64,000 nucleotides of DNA, from NCBI RefSeq assembly GCF_016811915.1, contig NZ_CP069127.1, forward strand, positions 2,393,001 through 2,457,000, given 5' to 3'. Below are positions 7,417 through 15,633 of this stretch, one piece after another (the first letter of the stretch is position 1; each line of letters opens with the position of its first letter). A program made the position numbers and the translations under genes. The DNA comes from Brevibacillus choshinensis (GTDB taxonomy: Bacteria; Bacillota; Bacilli; Brevibacillales; Brevibacillaceae). A model generated the notes under the pieces. It was not told the origin of the DNA. It ran no database searches and saw nothing but the letters and a program-made list of their open reading frames with translations.

Positions 7417-9588
7417 ATGGAGAAGAGTAAAAAAGCACTGCCGATCGTACTCGCATCAGCACTGGCAGCGACCCCATTGGTAGCAGTGCCGCAGCAAGCG
7501 CATGCTTTGAGTGGCGTTACCGTAACGGCTGATGACAATACGGCTGGTGAAGATAGCGAGTATGATATTGAATTTACCACTGAGGAAATTATTGAAGAGG
7601 GCGATACCATTTATGTCAAATTTGATAAAGAATTTGACGTAGACAAAAATATTGACGAAGATTCCATTGATGCTGATTTCGACATCAAGAGCGTAAAAGT
7701 CAACGGCAATGTGATTGAAATCAAAGTGGATGAAGAAATTGATGAAGAAGAGGATGTGTCTTTTACTATCACGGATGGTATCACGAATCCAGATGATGAA
7801 GATACGTACGAGGTAGCCGTTCAAACTACGAGTGAAAAAGGATATGAGTCTGACGACGTCAAAATCAAGGAAGACGGCAAAAAAAGCAGCAGCAGCTCCG
7901 ATGATGAGTTCAATGTCGATCTGAGCAGCAATAAAGCGGGCGAAAAGGTTTCCATTGAATTGGGCGACTTCGATCTTGACGGCAAAGATGAGCTGGAAAC
8001 AGGGGAGACCATCACCGTTATTTTCCCGGATGAAGACATGCTTCCTAGCAGCATCAACAAAGCCGATGTAAAAGTAAACGGCAGTACCGCAAAATCCGTG
8101 GACGTAGATGGAGACGAAGTCACGATTGATGTTCCAAGCGGAGCAGACGGTGATGACTACATTAACATCGAGTTCCTGAAAACTGCTGGCATCAGCAACC
8201 CGGATACAGCTGACGATTACACCTTCAAAGTGAAATATGACGGAACTACATACGAGTCGGAATCGTTTGAAATCGCCAAATCTGGTTCCAGCTCCAGCAC
8301 CGTCTCTGGTGATTACACGATAAACCTTTCGGATCCAGCAGCAGGCGCGCGCTCCAGCTATACATTTGAAACCGATTTTGGAAAAGACCTGAAGGCTGAT
8401 TCCGATCTGGTCATCGAGTTCCCATCCGCGGACATGGTGCCCATGATCTTGAGTCCAAATGATTTCACCGTGAACGGCAAAACCCCGAAAAAAGTGGGAG
8501 CATTGGGCAACAAAGTATACATTACGACTCCAAGCAATTTCACTGCGGACAGCACGGTAAAGGTGGTAGTAGCCTACACAGCTTGGATTACCAACCCGAA
8601 AACAGCTGGCTCCTACAATCTGAAAGCGACTGTAGCAAACAAGACGATTACGTCCAAAGCGTTCACAATTGGTGGATCTTCGGTTAATCCGACAACTCCA
8701 ACAACTCCGACCAATCCGACGACTCCTACACCAAATCCAACCGGTGTAAACAACAGCACCGCAACCATCACGCTGACCAACACAGCTATGAATCAAGCGA
8801 CTGGCGTCAATGTGGCGATCAAAGGTCTGGGAGTAGGACTCGCTAAGCAACGTGACTTTATCGAATTGGTGTTCCCGGCAGGCTATCGCGTGCCAGCTTA
8901 TATTGCGCCTGCCAACATCAGTGTGAATGGCGTTGCGGCGAACTATGTAGCCGTTCGCGGCCAAAACGTGTTGGTGTATCCAGCGCAGGATATCCCAGCA
9001 GCTACGGCAGCGAATGTATCGATCACAGCAGCTGCAAACATCGTGAATCCAGCAGTCAAAAATGCGTATAGCATCAGCGTGTTTACTTCCGAGGAAAAAG
9101 GTCTGCAATTTGCTCGTGCGGTAGGAGTAGGGATGCCAGCTCCGGCTCAGCCAGTCGTAACGCCTCCGAAGCCAACAACGCCGACTCCGCCAACCACGCA
9201 GCCTGCTGTGAATGTCCCAACCAATGCGGCACTGTTCAAAGTGAATGCGAAAACGTTCACCTTGCACGGGAAAAACTACCCATTGCAAGTAGCCCCTTAC
9301 CTGGCTGGTGGCAACACGACGATGGTACCTGCTCAATTCTTCAAGGAAGCGTTGGCTCTGACCACTCAATGGAACAATCAATCGGTTGCCATTATCAGTG
9401 GTACCAAAGTGCTGAAGTTCACCGTCGGATCGACAAAAGCACGTATTGGCAACCAGGAAGTAACGCTGCCATCTCCAGTGGTACTGAAGGAAGGCATGCC
9501 TATGATTCCAGTCCGCTTCGTTACCGATAACCTCGGCTACAAAGTCGGTTGGGATGCCAAAACGTCCAGCGTATACGTCTATCGTTAA
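7417..9588 (+). CDS. Secreted acidic multi-repeat protein with copper amine oxidase N-terminal-like domain
   Basis: A 723-residue exported protein of unknown function. A signal peptide occupies about residues 1-31, with a probable cut after AHA. Four tandem segments of about 110-130 residues follow (roughly 32-145, 164-285, 300-415, 445-565), each with a beta-rich pattern built around 'ITNPDDEDTY', 'ISNPDTADDY', 'ITNPKTAGSY' and 'IVNPAVKNAY'. The first two are extremely rich in Asp/Glu; the last two are nearly neutral. Pro/Thr linkers lie near 425-440 and 575-600. The last ~115 residues (VPAQFFKEAL, GMPMIPVRFVTDNLGYKVGWD) resemble the copper amine oxidase N-terminal domain, common in Paenibacillaceae surface proteins. 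No LPXTG or SLH motif is seen. A cell-surface or matrix role is inferred. Ribosome site GGGAGGAAAA. Confidence 0.8.
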   Translation: MEKSKKALPIVLASALAATPLVAVPQQAHALSGVTVTADDNTAGEDSEYDIEFTTEEIIEEGDTIYVKFDKEFDVDKNIDEDSIDADFDIKSVKVNGNVIEIKVDEEIDEEEDVSFTITDGITNPDDEDTYEVAVQTTSEKGYESDDVKIKEDGKKSSSSSDDEFNVDLSSNKAGEKVSIELGDFDLDGKDELETGETITVIFPDEDMLPSSINKADVKVNGSTAKSVDVDGDEVTIDVPSGADGDDYINIEFLKTAGISNPDTADDYTFKVKYDGTTYESESFEIAKSGSSSSTVSGDYTINLSDPAAGARSSYTFETDFGKDLKADSDLVIEFPSADMVPMILSPNDFTVNGKTPKKVGALGNKVYITTPSNFTADSTVKVVVAYTAWITNPKTAGSYNLKATVANKTITSKAFTIGGSSVNPTTPTTPTNPTTPTPNPTGVNNSTATITLTNTAMNQATGVNVAIKGLGVGLAKQRDFIELVFPAGYRVPAYIAPANISVNGVAANYVAVRGQNVLVYPAQDIPAATAANVSITAAANIVNPAVKNAYSISVFTSEEKGLQFARAVGVGMPAPAQPVVTPPKPTTPTPPTTQPAVNVPTNAALFKVNAKTFTLHGKNYPLQVAPYLAGGNTTMVPAQFFKEALALTTQWNNQSVAIISGTKVLKFTVGSTKARIGNQEVTLPSPVVLKEGMPMIPVRFVTDNLGYKVGWDAKTSSVYVYR

Positions 9589-9594
9589 AAATCA

Positions 9595-9625
9595 AAACCC
9601 CCTTGCGAGGATTGCAAGGGGGTTT
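9595..9625. terminator. Bidirectional Rho-independent terminator
   Basis: AAACCCCCTTGC (9595-9606) and GCAAGGGGGTTT (9614-9625) form a perfect 12-bp stem with a 7-nt loop between two convergent genes. It should serve the repeat protein on the plus strand and the mini-protein on the minus strand. Confidence 0.85.
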
Positions 9626-9639
9626 CATCATGACCGTCC

Positions 9640-9723
9640 TTATTGAAAATAGAAAAACGTCGGGACAACCAGGGAGAGAACGATAATGCCAATGAGGATT
9701 TTGGCCACTAAGGATTGCTTCAT
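9640..9723 (-). CDS. 27-residue single-TM mini-protein
   Basis: The peptide MKQSLVAKILIGIIVLSLVV plus PTFFYFQ is a short basic N terminus and one hydrophobic helix. A longer in-frame ORF reaches 9843, but the ATG at 9723 has a strong ribosome site (AAAGGAGGAT) about 8 nt upstream, so the short form is chosen. It ends just before a shared terminator. Length and topology recall Prli42, the stressosome-associated mini-protein of Firmicutes, but I cannot establish homology from this sequence alone. Confidence 0.55.
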   Translation of the reverse strand: MKQSLVAKILIGIIVLSLVVPTFFYFQ

Positions 9724-9931
9724 CTCGATGATCCTCCTTTCTGTAAGTGAAAAATGGCAGATCTGAGGAAAATGGCGGTATGGGAAGGTGCGGGGTATGC
9801 TAAAATTGGGAAGAAGCAAGCTCGCGAGCAGTCTCTCAGCCAATCTTCATCATTTCAATTTTACCGAATCGTACAAGGTGTAGCAACAGGGTTGTCCACT
9901 AAATCCGATTACATCGCAAAGGGTGAATAGA

Positions 9932-10360
9932 GTGAAAGCACCGAATAAGATCGCGCATATCGGGATTGCCGTCAAAAGCTTGGAGCAGGTGTTGCCCTTT
10001 TACACCGAGCAGTTGGGTCTGACGCTTCTAGGCACGGAAGAAGTAGAGAGCGAACAGGTAAAAGTAGCGTTCCTGGAGATCGGAGAAAGTCGTATTGAAC
10101 TTTTGGAACCGCTTTCGGAAAGCAGTCCAATCGCGAAGTACATCGAAAAAAGGGGAGAAGGCATTCACCATATTGCGCTGGATGTCGATGACGTCGCGGC
10201 ACGTCTCACCGCCCTCAAAGACAACGGTGTACCTTTGATCCATGAGAAGCCAAAGGATGGGGCACACCATGCGCAGATCGGTTTCTTACATCCGAAAGCA
10301 GCCAATGGAGTCTTATTTGAGCTGTGCCAATATCCAAAGTCGCCTGATCAGGACGAGTAA
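9932..10360 (+). CDS. mce: Methylmalonyl-CoA epimerase-like VOC/glyoxalase protein
   Basis: A 142-residue vicinal-oxygen-chelate protein with paired beta-alpha-beta modules. Expected metal ligands are visible in HIGIAV, in IHHIALDV and in the C-terminal GVLFELCQ. Methylmalonyl-CoA epimerases of this length interconvert the (R)- and (S)-forms, downstream of branched-chain and propionyl-CoA metabolism, which suits the bkd neighbourhood. No mutase or carboxylase is in the window, so substrate assignment is by family. A GTG nine bases upstream (9923) is in frame, but AAAGGGTGA at 9917-9925 is correctly spaced only for 9932. Confidence 0.8.
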   Translation: MKAPNKIAHIGIAVKSLEQVLPFYTEQLGLTLLGTEEVESEQVKVAFLEIGESRIELLEPLSESSPIAKYIEKRGEGIHHIALDVDDVAARLTALKDNGVPLIHEKPKDGAHHAQIGFLHPKAANGVLFELCQYPKSPDQDE

Positions 10361-10473
10361 CCTGTCGGGCGATGAAGTTTATGACCTTTTCATGGTAGAA
10401 AAAATTTTTTTGCGGTATACTGGAACTTGTGAATATGTACCAAAATCGGGCTATGATTTGGGAGGTTACGCGT

Positions 10474-11589
10474 GTGATTAATCAGGAACGTTTGCTAAAC
10501 GAGTTTTTGGAGCTCGTACAGATCGACAGTGAAACCAAAAATGAAGCGCAAATCAACAAAGTGTTGAAAGAGAAACTGGTTGAAATGGGCTTCACGGTTC
10601 AAGAAGACGATGCTGCTGCCAAAACTGGCCACGGCGGAAATAACCTCATCGCTACACTGGAGGGCACTGGAAACGGCCCGGCGATCCTGTTCAGCAGCCA
10701 TATGGATACGGTAGTTCCTGGAAACGGAATCAAGCCGCAAGTTCGCGACGGATATGTGTATTCCGATGGCACGACCATTCTCGGGGCTGATGACAAAGCG
10801 GGCATCGCGGCAATCTTTGAAGGAATTCGCACGATGAAAGAGCAAAACCTGCCGCATCCGACCATTCAGGTCGTTCTGACAGTCGGAGAAGAATCCGGTC
10901 TGGTCGGCTCCCGTGCAATGGACGCAAGCCTGCTCAAAGCAGAAATGGGCTTCATCCTTGACTCTGAAGGCCCAGTAGGAAAAATCACTGTGGCAGGTGC
11001 AGGTCAATACCGCATCGTCACCAAAATTCACGGAAAAGCGGCTCATGCCGGCGTCAATCCTGAAGACGGAATCAGCGCCATCTCCGTGGCTAGTAAAGCA
11101 ATCTCCCGCATGCCACTCGGACGCATCGATGCAGACACGACAGCAAACATCGGCCGATTTGAAGGCGGTAAGGCGTATAACATTGTGACCGACTACGTAG
11201 AAGTATGGTCGGAGGCGCGCAGCTTGGTGATGGACAAGCTGGAAGCGCAAGTGAAGAAGATGACGACTGCTTTCGAAGAGGCTGCGGCTGAAATGGGTGC
11301 AACGGTAGAAAACGATGTCATCTTCATGTACCACGGCTACAAATTCAATGAAGAGACGCCAGTCGTACAAAAAGCGATCAGTGCAGTGAAGCGTGTGGAT
11401 CGCAATCCTGAGCTGGTAGCGAGCGGTGGAGGAAGCGACGGAAACGTGTTCAATGGGTACAACATTCCTAGCGTTAACTTTGCGATTGGCTACGAAGAGA
11501 TTCATACCAAGAGCGAGCGCATGCCGATCGCTGAGCTGAACAAAGCTGCCGAGCTGGTTCTCGCAGTGATTGAAGCTGTACAAGAATAA
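10474..11589 (+). CDS. M20-family metallopeptidase, YqjE / peptidase T-like
   Basis: A 371-residue di-zinc exopeptidase. Metal-binding and catalytic landmarks are SSHMDTVVPG, GADDKAGIAA, TVGEESGLVGS and the C-terminal SGGGSDGNVFNG and IGYEEIHTKSE. The dimerisation lid is recognisable near GKAAHAGVNPEDG. The ATG at 10429 is open, but GGGAGG at 10460-10465 positions the GTG at 10474, giving the same length as B. subtilis YqjE. It probably trims di- or tripeptides in the cytoplasm. A TATACT -10 element lies at 10416-10421 with a poor -35. A terminator follows. Confidence 0.85.
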   Translation: MINQERLLNEFLELVQIDSETKNEAQINKVLKEKLVEMGFTVQEDDAAAKTGHGGNNLIATLEGTGNGPAILFSSHMDTVVPGNGIKPQVRDGYVYSDGTTILGADDKAGIAAIFEGIRTMKEQNLPHPTIQVVLTVGEESGLVGSRAMDASLLKAEMGFILDSEGPVGKITVAGAGQYRIVTKIHGKAAHAGVNPEDGISAISVASKAISRMPLGRIDADTTANIGRFEGGKAYNIVTDYVEVWSEARSLVMDKLEAQVKKMTTAFEEAAAEMGATVENDVIFMYHGYKFNEETPVVQKAISAVKRVDRNPELVASGGGSDGNVFNGYNIPSVNFAIGYEEIHTKSERMPIAELNKAAELVLAVIEAVQE

Positions 11590-11610
11590 GATTCCTTTCC
11601 AGGTAACAGG

Positions 11611-11637
11611 CGGGATTCCCTCGGGAGTCCCGTCTTT
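11611..11637 (+). terminator. Rho-independent terminator of the M20 peptidase gene
   Basis: CGGGATTCCC (11611-11620) pairs with GGGAGTCCCG (11623-11632) with one G-U pair, followed by TCTTTT. The apparent 2-nt loop would open by a few pairs in RNA. Confidence 0.75.
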
Positions 11638-11688
11638 TATTCGTGAAGGCTCGGCAAAAGATTAGCTGGCCGACACGGTGAATCGTGA

Positions 11689-11716
11689 TTGAGCCAAGCT
11701 ATGCCAGTCATACACT
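11689..11716 (+). promoter_or_regulatory. Candidate sigma-A promoter of the DUF3866 gene
   Basis: TTGAGC (11689-11694), a 16-bp spacer and TACACT (11711-11716), about 40 bp before the start codon. Confidence 0.5.
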
Positions 11717-11755
11717 AAAAAGAGCAATCGCGACGCAAAGGAGGTAGATTTAGCT

Positions 11756-12949
11756 ATGCTTTGCCTGACTGTGGGGACGGTAGTGAGAGTTGTGGAAAGA
11801 CGATCAGGGATGCAGCTGCTTGAGGTTCAGATTGCGGTAACGGATACGAAAGAATTGGCTGTGTCCTTTGCCCATGAGCCGCATGCTATCGGAGAGAATT
11901 TGATCGTGAACACAACGGCCGTTCGTCTTCACCTTGGGACGGGCGGCTATCATCTCGTGGTAGGCAAGGCGGATGCTGGTTCAGAGATTGACCTTTTCCC
12001 GAACCAGTGGGGGCATGTGATGAAGATGCGCTACTCTCCTTGGCAGCTGGCTGTCGATACGGTAGAAGAGCAAGATAGCCCTTTTCACGAGCTGTTCGCC
12101 CAGCAAGATCTTTCCCTGCAAGGTACGCCTGTCCTAATCGGCGAGCTGCACAGCCTGCTCCCTGCTGCGGTCATTGCCTTGAAGCAAAACGAACCGCAAG
12201 CGAAAATCGTGTACGTCATGCCAGATGCAGCATCACTGCCCATCTCCTTGAGTGGGCATGTCCATCAGCTGCAGCAATTGGGTTACCTGGATGCGACGAT
12301 CACGACGGGACACGCATGGGGTGGCGACCGCGAAGCCGTTACGATTCACAGCGGGTTATTGGCAGCGCGGCATGTAGAACATGCGGATATCATCGTTTGC
12401 ATTCTCGGGCCGGGTGTGGCGGGTACAGGGACACCGTATGCCTTTTCCGGCATCCAGCTGGCAGAAGTCATTCATGCGGTGTCTGCATTAGGCGGTTTCC
12501 CGATGATGATCCCGCGCATCAGCTTTGCAGATGCAAGGCGCCGTCATTTTGGTATCAGCCACCACACAACAGTCCTTTTGAAGCGGTTTGCGCTTCGACC
12601 GGTCGTCCTTGCGATGCCTCAAATGGGTAATGACTTCGATGCAGTTTTGGACCAGCAAATTGTCGAGCTTCAAAAGCTGGATAAGCATATCATTATCAGG
12701 GGAATGGTAGCGGATAGGAGCAGGATTGCCAGTATGGAGAAAGAATATGGCTTTGGCTTTACGACCATGGGCAGAAGCTGGCAAGCAGATCCAGTACCCT
12801 TTCAAACTGCTGTCATTGCGGCAGATTTGCTCAGCCATTGGCGTGCGGATTTGGCGAAGGTCTTCAGCGACGACCCGCAATGCTTCTCCTCTCGAGATAA
12901 GCTTGCAGCGTTAGATCTTTTTTGGACCAGGAACGAAGAGCAGCCTTGA
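11756..12949 (+). CDS. DUF3866 family protein
   Basis: A 397-residue protein without a known function. I recognise the DUF3866 pattern, including GHVMKMRYSPWQL near 83, the glycine-rich ILGPGVAGTGTPYAFSG near 220 and the conserved HHTTVLLKR segment. No signal peptide or clear membrane helix is seen, so it is probably cytosolic. A ribosome site AAGGAGG precedes the ATG. The gene sits before nudF. The last 86 bases overlap a small antisense gene (probable mciZ, 12864-13004). Confidence 0.78.
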   Translation: MLCLTVGTVVRVVERRSGMQLLEVQIAVTDTKELAVSFAHEPHAIGENLIVNTTAVRLHLGTGGYHLVVGKADAGSEIDLFPNQWGHVMKMRYSPWQLAVDTVEEQDSPFHELFAQQDLSLQGTPVLIGELHSLLPAAVIALKQNEPQAKIVYVMPDAASLPISLSGHVHQLQQLGYLDATITTGHAWGGDREAVTIHSGLLAARHVEHADIIVCILGPGVAGTGTPYAFSGIQLAEVIHAVSALGGFPMMIPRISFADARRRHFGISHHTTVLLKRFALRPVVLAMPQMGNDFDAVLDQQIVELQKLDKHIIIRGMVADRSRIASMEKEYGFGFTTMGRSWQADPVPFQTAVIAADLLSHWRADLAKVFSDDPQCFSSRDKLAALDLFWTRNEEQP

Positions 12950-13004
12950 TTTCCCAAGCTTTTCCTACCATGCGCAATTGCTTTTCACTCACATAGGTTT
13001 TCAT
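12864..13004 (-). CDS. mciZ: Probable MciZ, FtsZ-polymerisation inhibitor of sporulating cells
   Basis: A 46-residue frame, antisense to and overlapping the 3' end of the DUF3866 gene by 86 bases. It has an excellent ribosome site (GGAGGAGAT, about 7 nt before the ATG). The peptide contains MVGKAWEIKAALRSW, which closely matches the core VGKAWEIRAKLKEY that I recall from B. subtilis MciZ (40 residues), and the gene lies divergently beside nudF, as I recall for Bacillus. MciZ is made in the mother cell under sigma-E and caps FtsZ filaments to prevent further division. I see no convincing sigma-E promoter in the 60 bases upstream. The C terminus is about six residues longer than in Bacillus. 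Confidence 0.75.
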   Translation of the reverse strand: MKTYVSEKQLRMVGKAWEIKAALRSWSKKDLTLQAYLERRSIAGRR

Positions 13005-13110
13005 CTGTGATCTCCTCCGCTACAATTAGTGTGGACAAGCTTCATGGTCCCAACTTATGGCGCAATCGGAGCTTTTAGAACGATGGAATTGGAAAATGGG
13101 GGGAATAGTC

Positions 13111-13668
13111 ATGGATAAATACGAGCACTTATATGAAAAAACGATTTCGAGCCAGTCTATCTACAATGGGCGAATCATTAAAGTCAAGGTTGATGAAGTA
13201 CTCCTTCCGAATGGAAATACCGCAAAAAGGGAAATCGTGAATCATCAAGGCGCCGTAGCCGTTTTGCCTTTGACGGATGATGGGAAAATGATTGCGGTCC
13301 GCCAGTTTCGCAAGCCTCTGGAGCGTACGATTGTGGAAATCCCTGCAGGCAAGCTGGAAGCGGGAGAAGAGCCTCTCGCTTGCGCCATTCGCGAGCTGGA
13401 AGAGGAGACGGGGTATACGGCCAAGCATATGGAGCTGCTGAGCTCGTTTTACACTTCCCCCGGATTTGCAGATGAGCTTCTTCACGTATACGTGGCAACC
13501 GGTCTGACAAAAGGGGAGAGCAGACCGGATGAGGACGAGTTTGTGGACGTGCTGGAGCTGACTCTCGAAGAAGCGCAAGAGCTTCACCGAACAGGTGAGA
13601 TTCGGGATGCCAAAACAGTAGTCGCGCTCTTCGCTTGGGAAAGCAGGGTGCTTCGTTCCCGTGGCTGA
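13111..13668 (+). CDS. nudF: ADP-ribose pyrophosphatase (Nudix hydrolase)
   Basis: A 185-residue Nudix enzyme that hydrolyses ADP-ribose to AMP and ribose-5-phosphate. The Nudix box is complete, from GKLEAGEEP to RELEEETGY (about residues 80-102). The preceding FRKPLERTIVEIPAGK strand is typical of the ADP-ribose subfamily. An in-frame ATG exists at 13057, but the ATG at 13111 gives the family length and N terminus. A TACAAT -10 lies at 13021-13026, divergent from the mciZ start. The 3' end overlaps the next gene by 8 nt. Confidence 0.9.
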   Translation: MDKYEHLYEKTISSQSIYNGRIIKVKVDEVLLPNGNTAKREIVNHQGAVAVLPLTDDGKMIAVRQFRKPLERTIVEIPAGKLEAGEEPLACAIRELEEETGYTAKHMELLSSFYTSPGFADELLHVYVATGLTKGESRPDEDEFVDVLELTLEEAQELHRTGEIRDAKTVVALFAWESRVLRSRG

Positions 13669-14845
13669 GTCCAACCTGGCTGAATACTTTTGTGATCTGC
13701 ACATTCATATTGGGGGAACCCGCAGCGGAAAGCCCGTGAAAATTACGGCATCTAGGCAAATGACGTTGACTGCCATACTGGAGGAAGCGTCCGAGAGAAA
13801 AGGCATGGATGTCGTGGGAATCATCGACGCCCATTCCCCAGAGGTACAGGAAGAGCTGCTGGATCTTTTGCAGACCAAGGAGGCAAAAGAGCACGAGGAT
13901 GGCGGAATTATATACAAGAAGACGATGCTGATACTCGGGTGCGAGGTGGAGATTAAGGAAGGGGACAGAGGAGAAGCTCACTTTCTCGTGTACATGCCGA
14001 GATTGCGCGAGATGCAGTCATTTACCAAATGGCTTGCGGCGCGGTGCAAAAATGTTCAGCTCAGCTCTCAGCGAATTCATGCCAGTCTTAGAGAGCTGCA
14101 AGCAGTTGTAGCTGGGCTGGGTGGCATGATCATCCCCGCCCATATTTTCACGCCGCACAAAGGGCTCTACGGAAGCTGTACCGACTCGATGGCGGAAGTG
14201 CTGGACCCCTCGATGATTCCAGCAGTCGAGCTGGGGTTGAGTGCAAATACAAAGATGGCCGACTGCTTGTCAGAGTTGCGTGACAAGACGTTTCTCACCA
14301 ATTCGGATGCGCATTCGCTGGGGAAAATAGGCCGAGAGTACCAGACGATGCGAATGAGAGAGCGGACGTATGCAGAATGGGAAAAAGCCGTTTGGCGATT
14401 GGACGGCAGGGGAGTGGCAGTCAACTATGGCTTGCAGCCCCAACTGGGCAAGTATCATCTGACGGCGTGTCAAAACTGCCAATCGATGCTTCCGGCAGAC
14501 AGTTCGGGACGATGTCCGGAATGCGGGCATAAGCGTGTCGTGCGCGGAGTCGCTGCCCGGATTGAACAGCTGGCTGATCAGCCATTCGGAAAACACCCAG
14601 CTCATCGGCCGCCTTATATTGAGCAAGTCCCGCTTGAGTTTATCCCAGGGGTAGGTCCCAAGCTGCTGCAAAAGCTGTACGCCGCATTTGGGACGCAGAT
14701 GAATGTGCTGCATCGAGTGGACCATGAAGCCCTGGCTCGAGTGACAGGCGAAAAAATTGCCGACCTCATCCAAAAAGCGAGGAGCGGTTCGCTGGCTATT
14801 CAGGCAGGCGCCGCAGGAACCTACGGCAGGATCGTCCGTGAGTGA
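13661..14845 (+). CDS. Endonuclease Q family protein (TIGR00375; YqxK-like)
   Basis: A 394-residue protein with a PHP-type metal-dependent N-terminal half (CDLHIHIGG, IDAHSPEVQ, IIPAHIFTPHKG, TNSDAHSLGKIG), a four-cysteine zinc ribbon near 269-288 (CQNCQSM, CPECGHK) and a C-terminal helix-hairpin-helix (PGVGPKLLQKLY) near 328. EndoQ enzymes nick DNA 5' of deaminated bases such as hypoxanthine and uracil; this activity is inferred from the family. The GTG start overlaps the nudF stop (ATGA-like coupling), so the two are co-translated. Pairing with a nucleotide-hydrolysing Nudix enzyme suits nucleotide and DNA hygiene. Confidence 0.82.
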   Translation: MAESNLAEYFCDLHIHIGGTRSGKPVKITASRQMTLTAILEEASERKGMDVVGIIDAHSPEVQEELLDLLQTKEAKEHEDGGIIYKKTMLILGCEVEIKEGDRGEAHFLVYMPRLREMQSFTKWLAARCKNVQLSSQRIHASLRELQAVVAGLGGMIIPAHIFTPHKGLYGSCTDSMAEVLDPSMIPAVELGLSANTKMADCLSELRDKTFLTNSDAHSLGKIGREYQTMRMRERTYAEWEKAVWRLDGRGVAVNYGLQPQLGKYHLTACQNCQSMLPADSSGRCPECGHKRVVRGVAARIEQLADQPFGKHPAHRPPYIEQVPLEFIPGVGPKLLQKLYAAFGTQMNVLHRVDHEALARVTGEKIADLIQKARSGSLAIQAGAAGTYGRIVRE

Positions 14846-14849
14846 AGAG

Positions 14850-14878
14850 TCATAGCGCCAGCCTTGTCCGCATAAGCT
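14850..14878 (+). promoter_or_regulatory. Candidate sigma-E promoter of spoIIM
   Basis: TCATAGC (14850-14856), a 14-bp spacer and CATAAGCT (14871-14878) match the sigma-E pattern KMATATT-N14-CATACAMT at 5/7 and 6/8 positions. It lies between the upstream stop and spoIIM, a sigma-E gene in Bacillus. Confidence 0.5.
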
Positions 14879-14912
14879 GTATCGTAATCAGTGAAGCGGG
14901 AGGCGACGCAAC

Positions 14913-15539
14913 GTGCGTTCACGAGTCGGACAAACTATCCAGGCTTATGCGAAAGATCATCAGTCGCTCTATTGGTTCACGATTGTTTTGTTTACCATGG
15001 GCATTATTTTTGGAGCCGTACTGGTCAATTCCCTGCCGCTTTCTCAAAAGCAGGAGCTGTACGGTTTCCTGCAATATTTTTTTAACAGCTTGTCTACGCA
15101 AGGCATTCCTGAGACGAACACCCATTTTCAGGAGGCCTTTGGCAACTATGCAAAAACCGTCGCAATCATGTGGGTGTTAGGCTTGTCCATCATTGGCCTG
15201 CCTATGATTTTACTCATGCTGTTCCTAAAAGGAGTAGTCGTCGGCTTTACGGTCGGCTTCCTGGTCAACCAGCTGCAATGGAAGGGTGTTATGTTTGCGC
15301 TCATGGGGGTGCTTCCGCAAAATCTATTGGTAGTCCCCGCGTTGTTCATCGTAGGCGTGAGTGGAATTTCCTTTTCGCTGCGCTTGATCAAAACGAGATT
15401 GGTCAGCAAACGCGATGGGATCATGCCTCATTTTGTCGGCTACACGGTCCTTGTTCTGTGCATGCTCGCAGTATTGACGCTGGCAGCGCTGTTCGAGACG
15501 TTCATATCGCCCAGACTCATGCAGCTGGTGCTTAATTAA
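14913..15539 (+). CDS. spoIIM: Stage II sporulation protein M
   Basis: A 208-residue integral membrane protein with about five hydrophobic helices (for example FTIVLFTMGIIFGAVLV and GVMFALMGVLPQNLLVV). SpoIIM is the scaffold of the SpoIID-SpoIIM-SpoIIP peptidoglycan-degrading complex that drives forespore engulfment. The GTG at 14913 follows GGGAGG with a long spacer of about 10 nt. The position immediately before fur matches B. subtilis. A possible sigma-E promoter lies at 14850-14878. Confidence 0.92.
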   Translation: MRSRVGQTIQAYAKDHQSLYWFTIVLFTMGIIFGAVLVNSLPLSQKQELYGFLQYFFNSLSTQGIPETNTHFQEAFGNYAKTVAIMWVLGLSIIGLPMILLMLFLKGVVVGFTVGFLVNQLQWKGVMFALMGVLPQNLLVVPALFIVGVSGISFSLRLIKTRLVSKRDGIMPHFVGYTVLVLCMLAVLTLAALFETFISPRLMQLVLN

Positions 15540-15551
15540 TAATTATTCTCA
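15537..15551 (+). promoter_or_regulatory. Candidate Fur/PerR box upstream of fur
   Basis: TAATAAT-T-ATTCTCA matches the 7-1-7 Fur box (TGATAAT-N-ATTATCA) at 12 of 14 positions. It ends 17 bp before the -35 element of fur, suggesting auto- or PerR-regulation. It overlaps the spoIIM stop codon. Confidence 0.5.
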
Positions 15552-15568
15552 TGTAAGAACTTCTGCAT

Positions 15569-15598
15569 TTGACTTATTCGATGACCCTCTACTATAAT
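15569..15598 (+). promoter_or_regulatory. Sigma-A promoter of fur
   Basis: TTGACT (15569-15574), an 18-bp spacer and a perfect TATAAT (15593-15598), 36 bp before the start codon. Confidence 0.78.
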
Positions 15599-15633
15599 AG
15601 GAACAGGTTTCATGCGAGCGGGGAGGGGCATTA

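Noticed and set aside
8690..8740. CRISPR-like short repeats (ACTCCAACAACTCCGACC type)
   Set aside because: They encode a Pro/Thr linker in frame inside the secreted protein; no spacers or cas genes are present.
7456..9381. A 641-codon minus-strand frame opposite the acidic repeat protein
   Set aside because: No ribosome site and no sensible domain; it arises from the repetitive GAT/GAA/GTA codons of the real gene.
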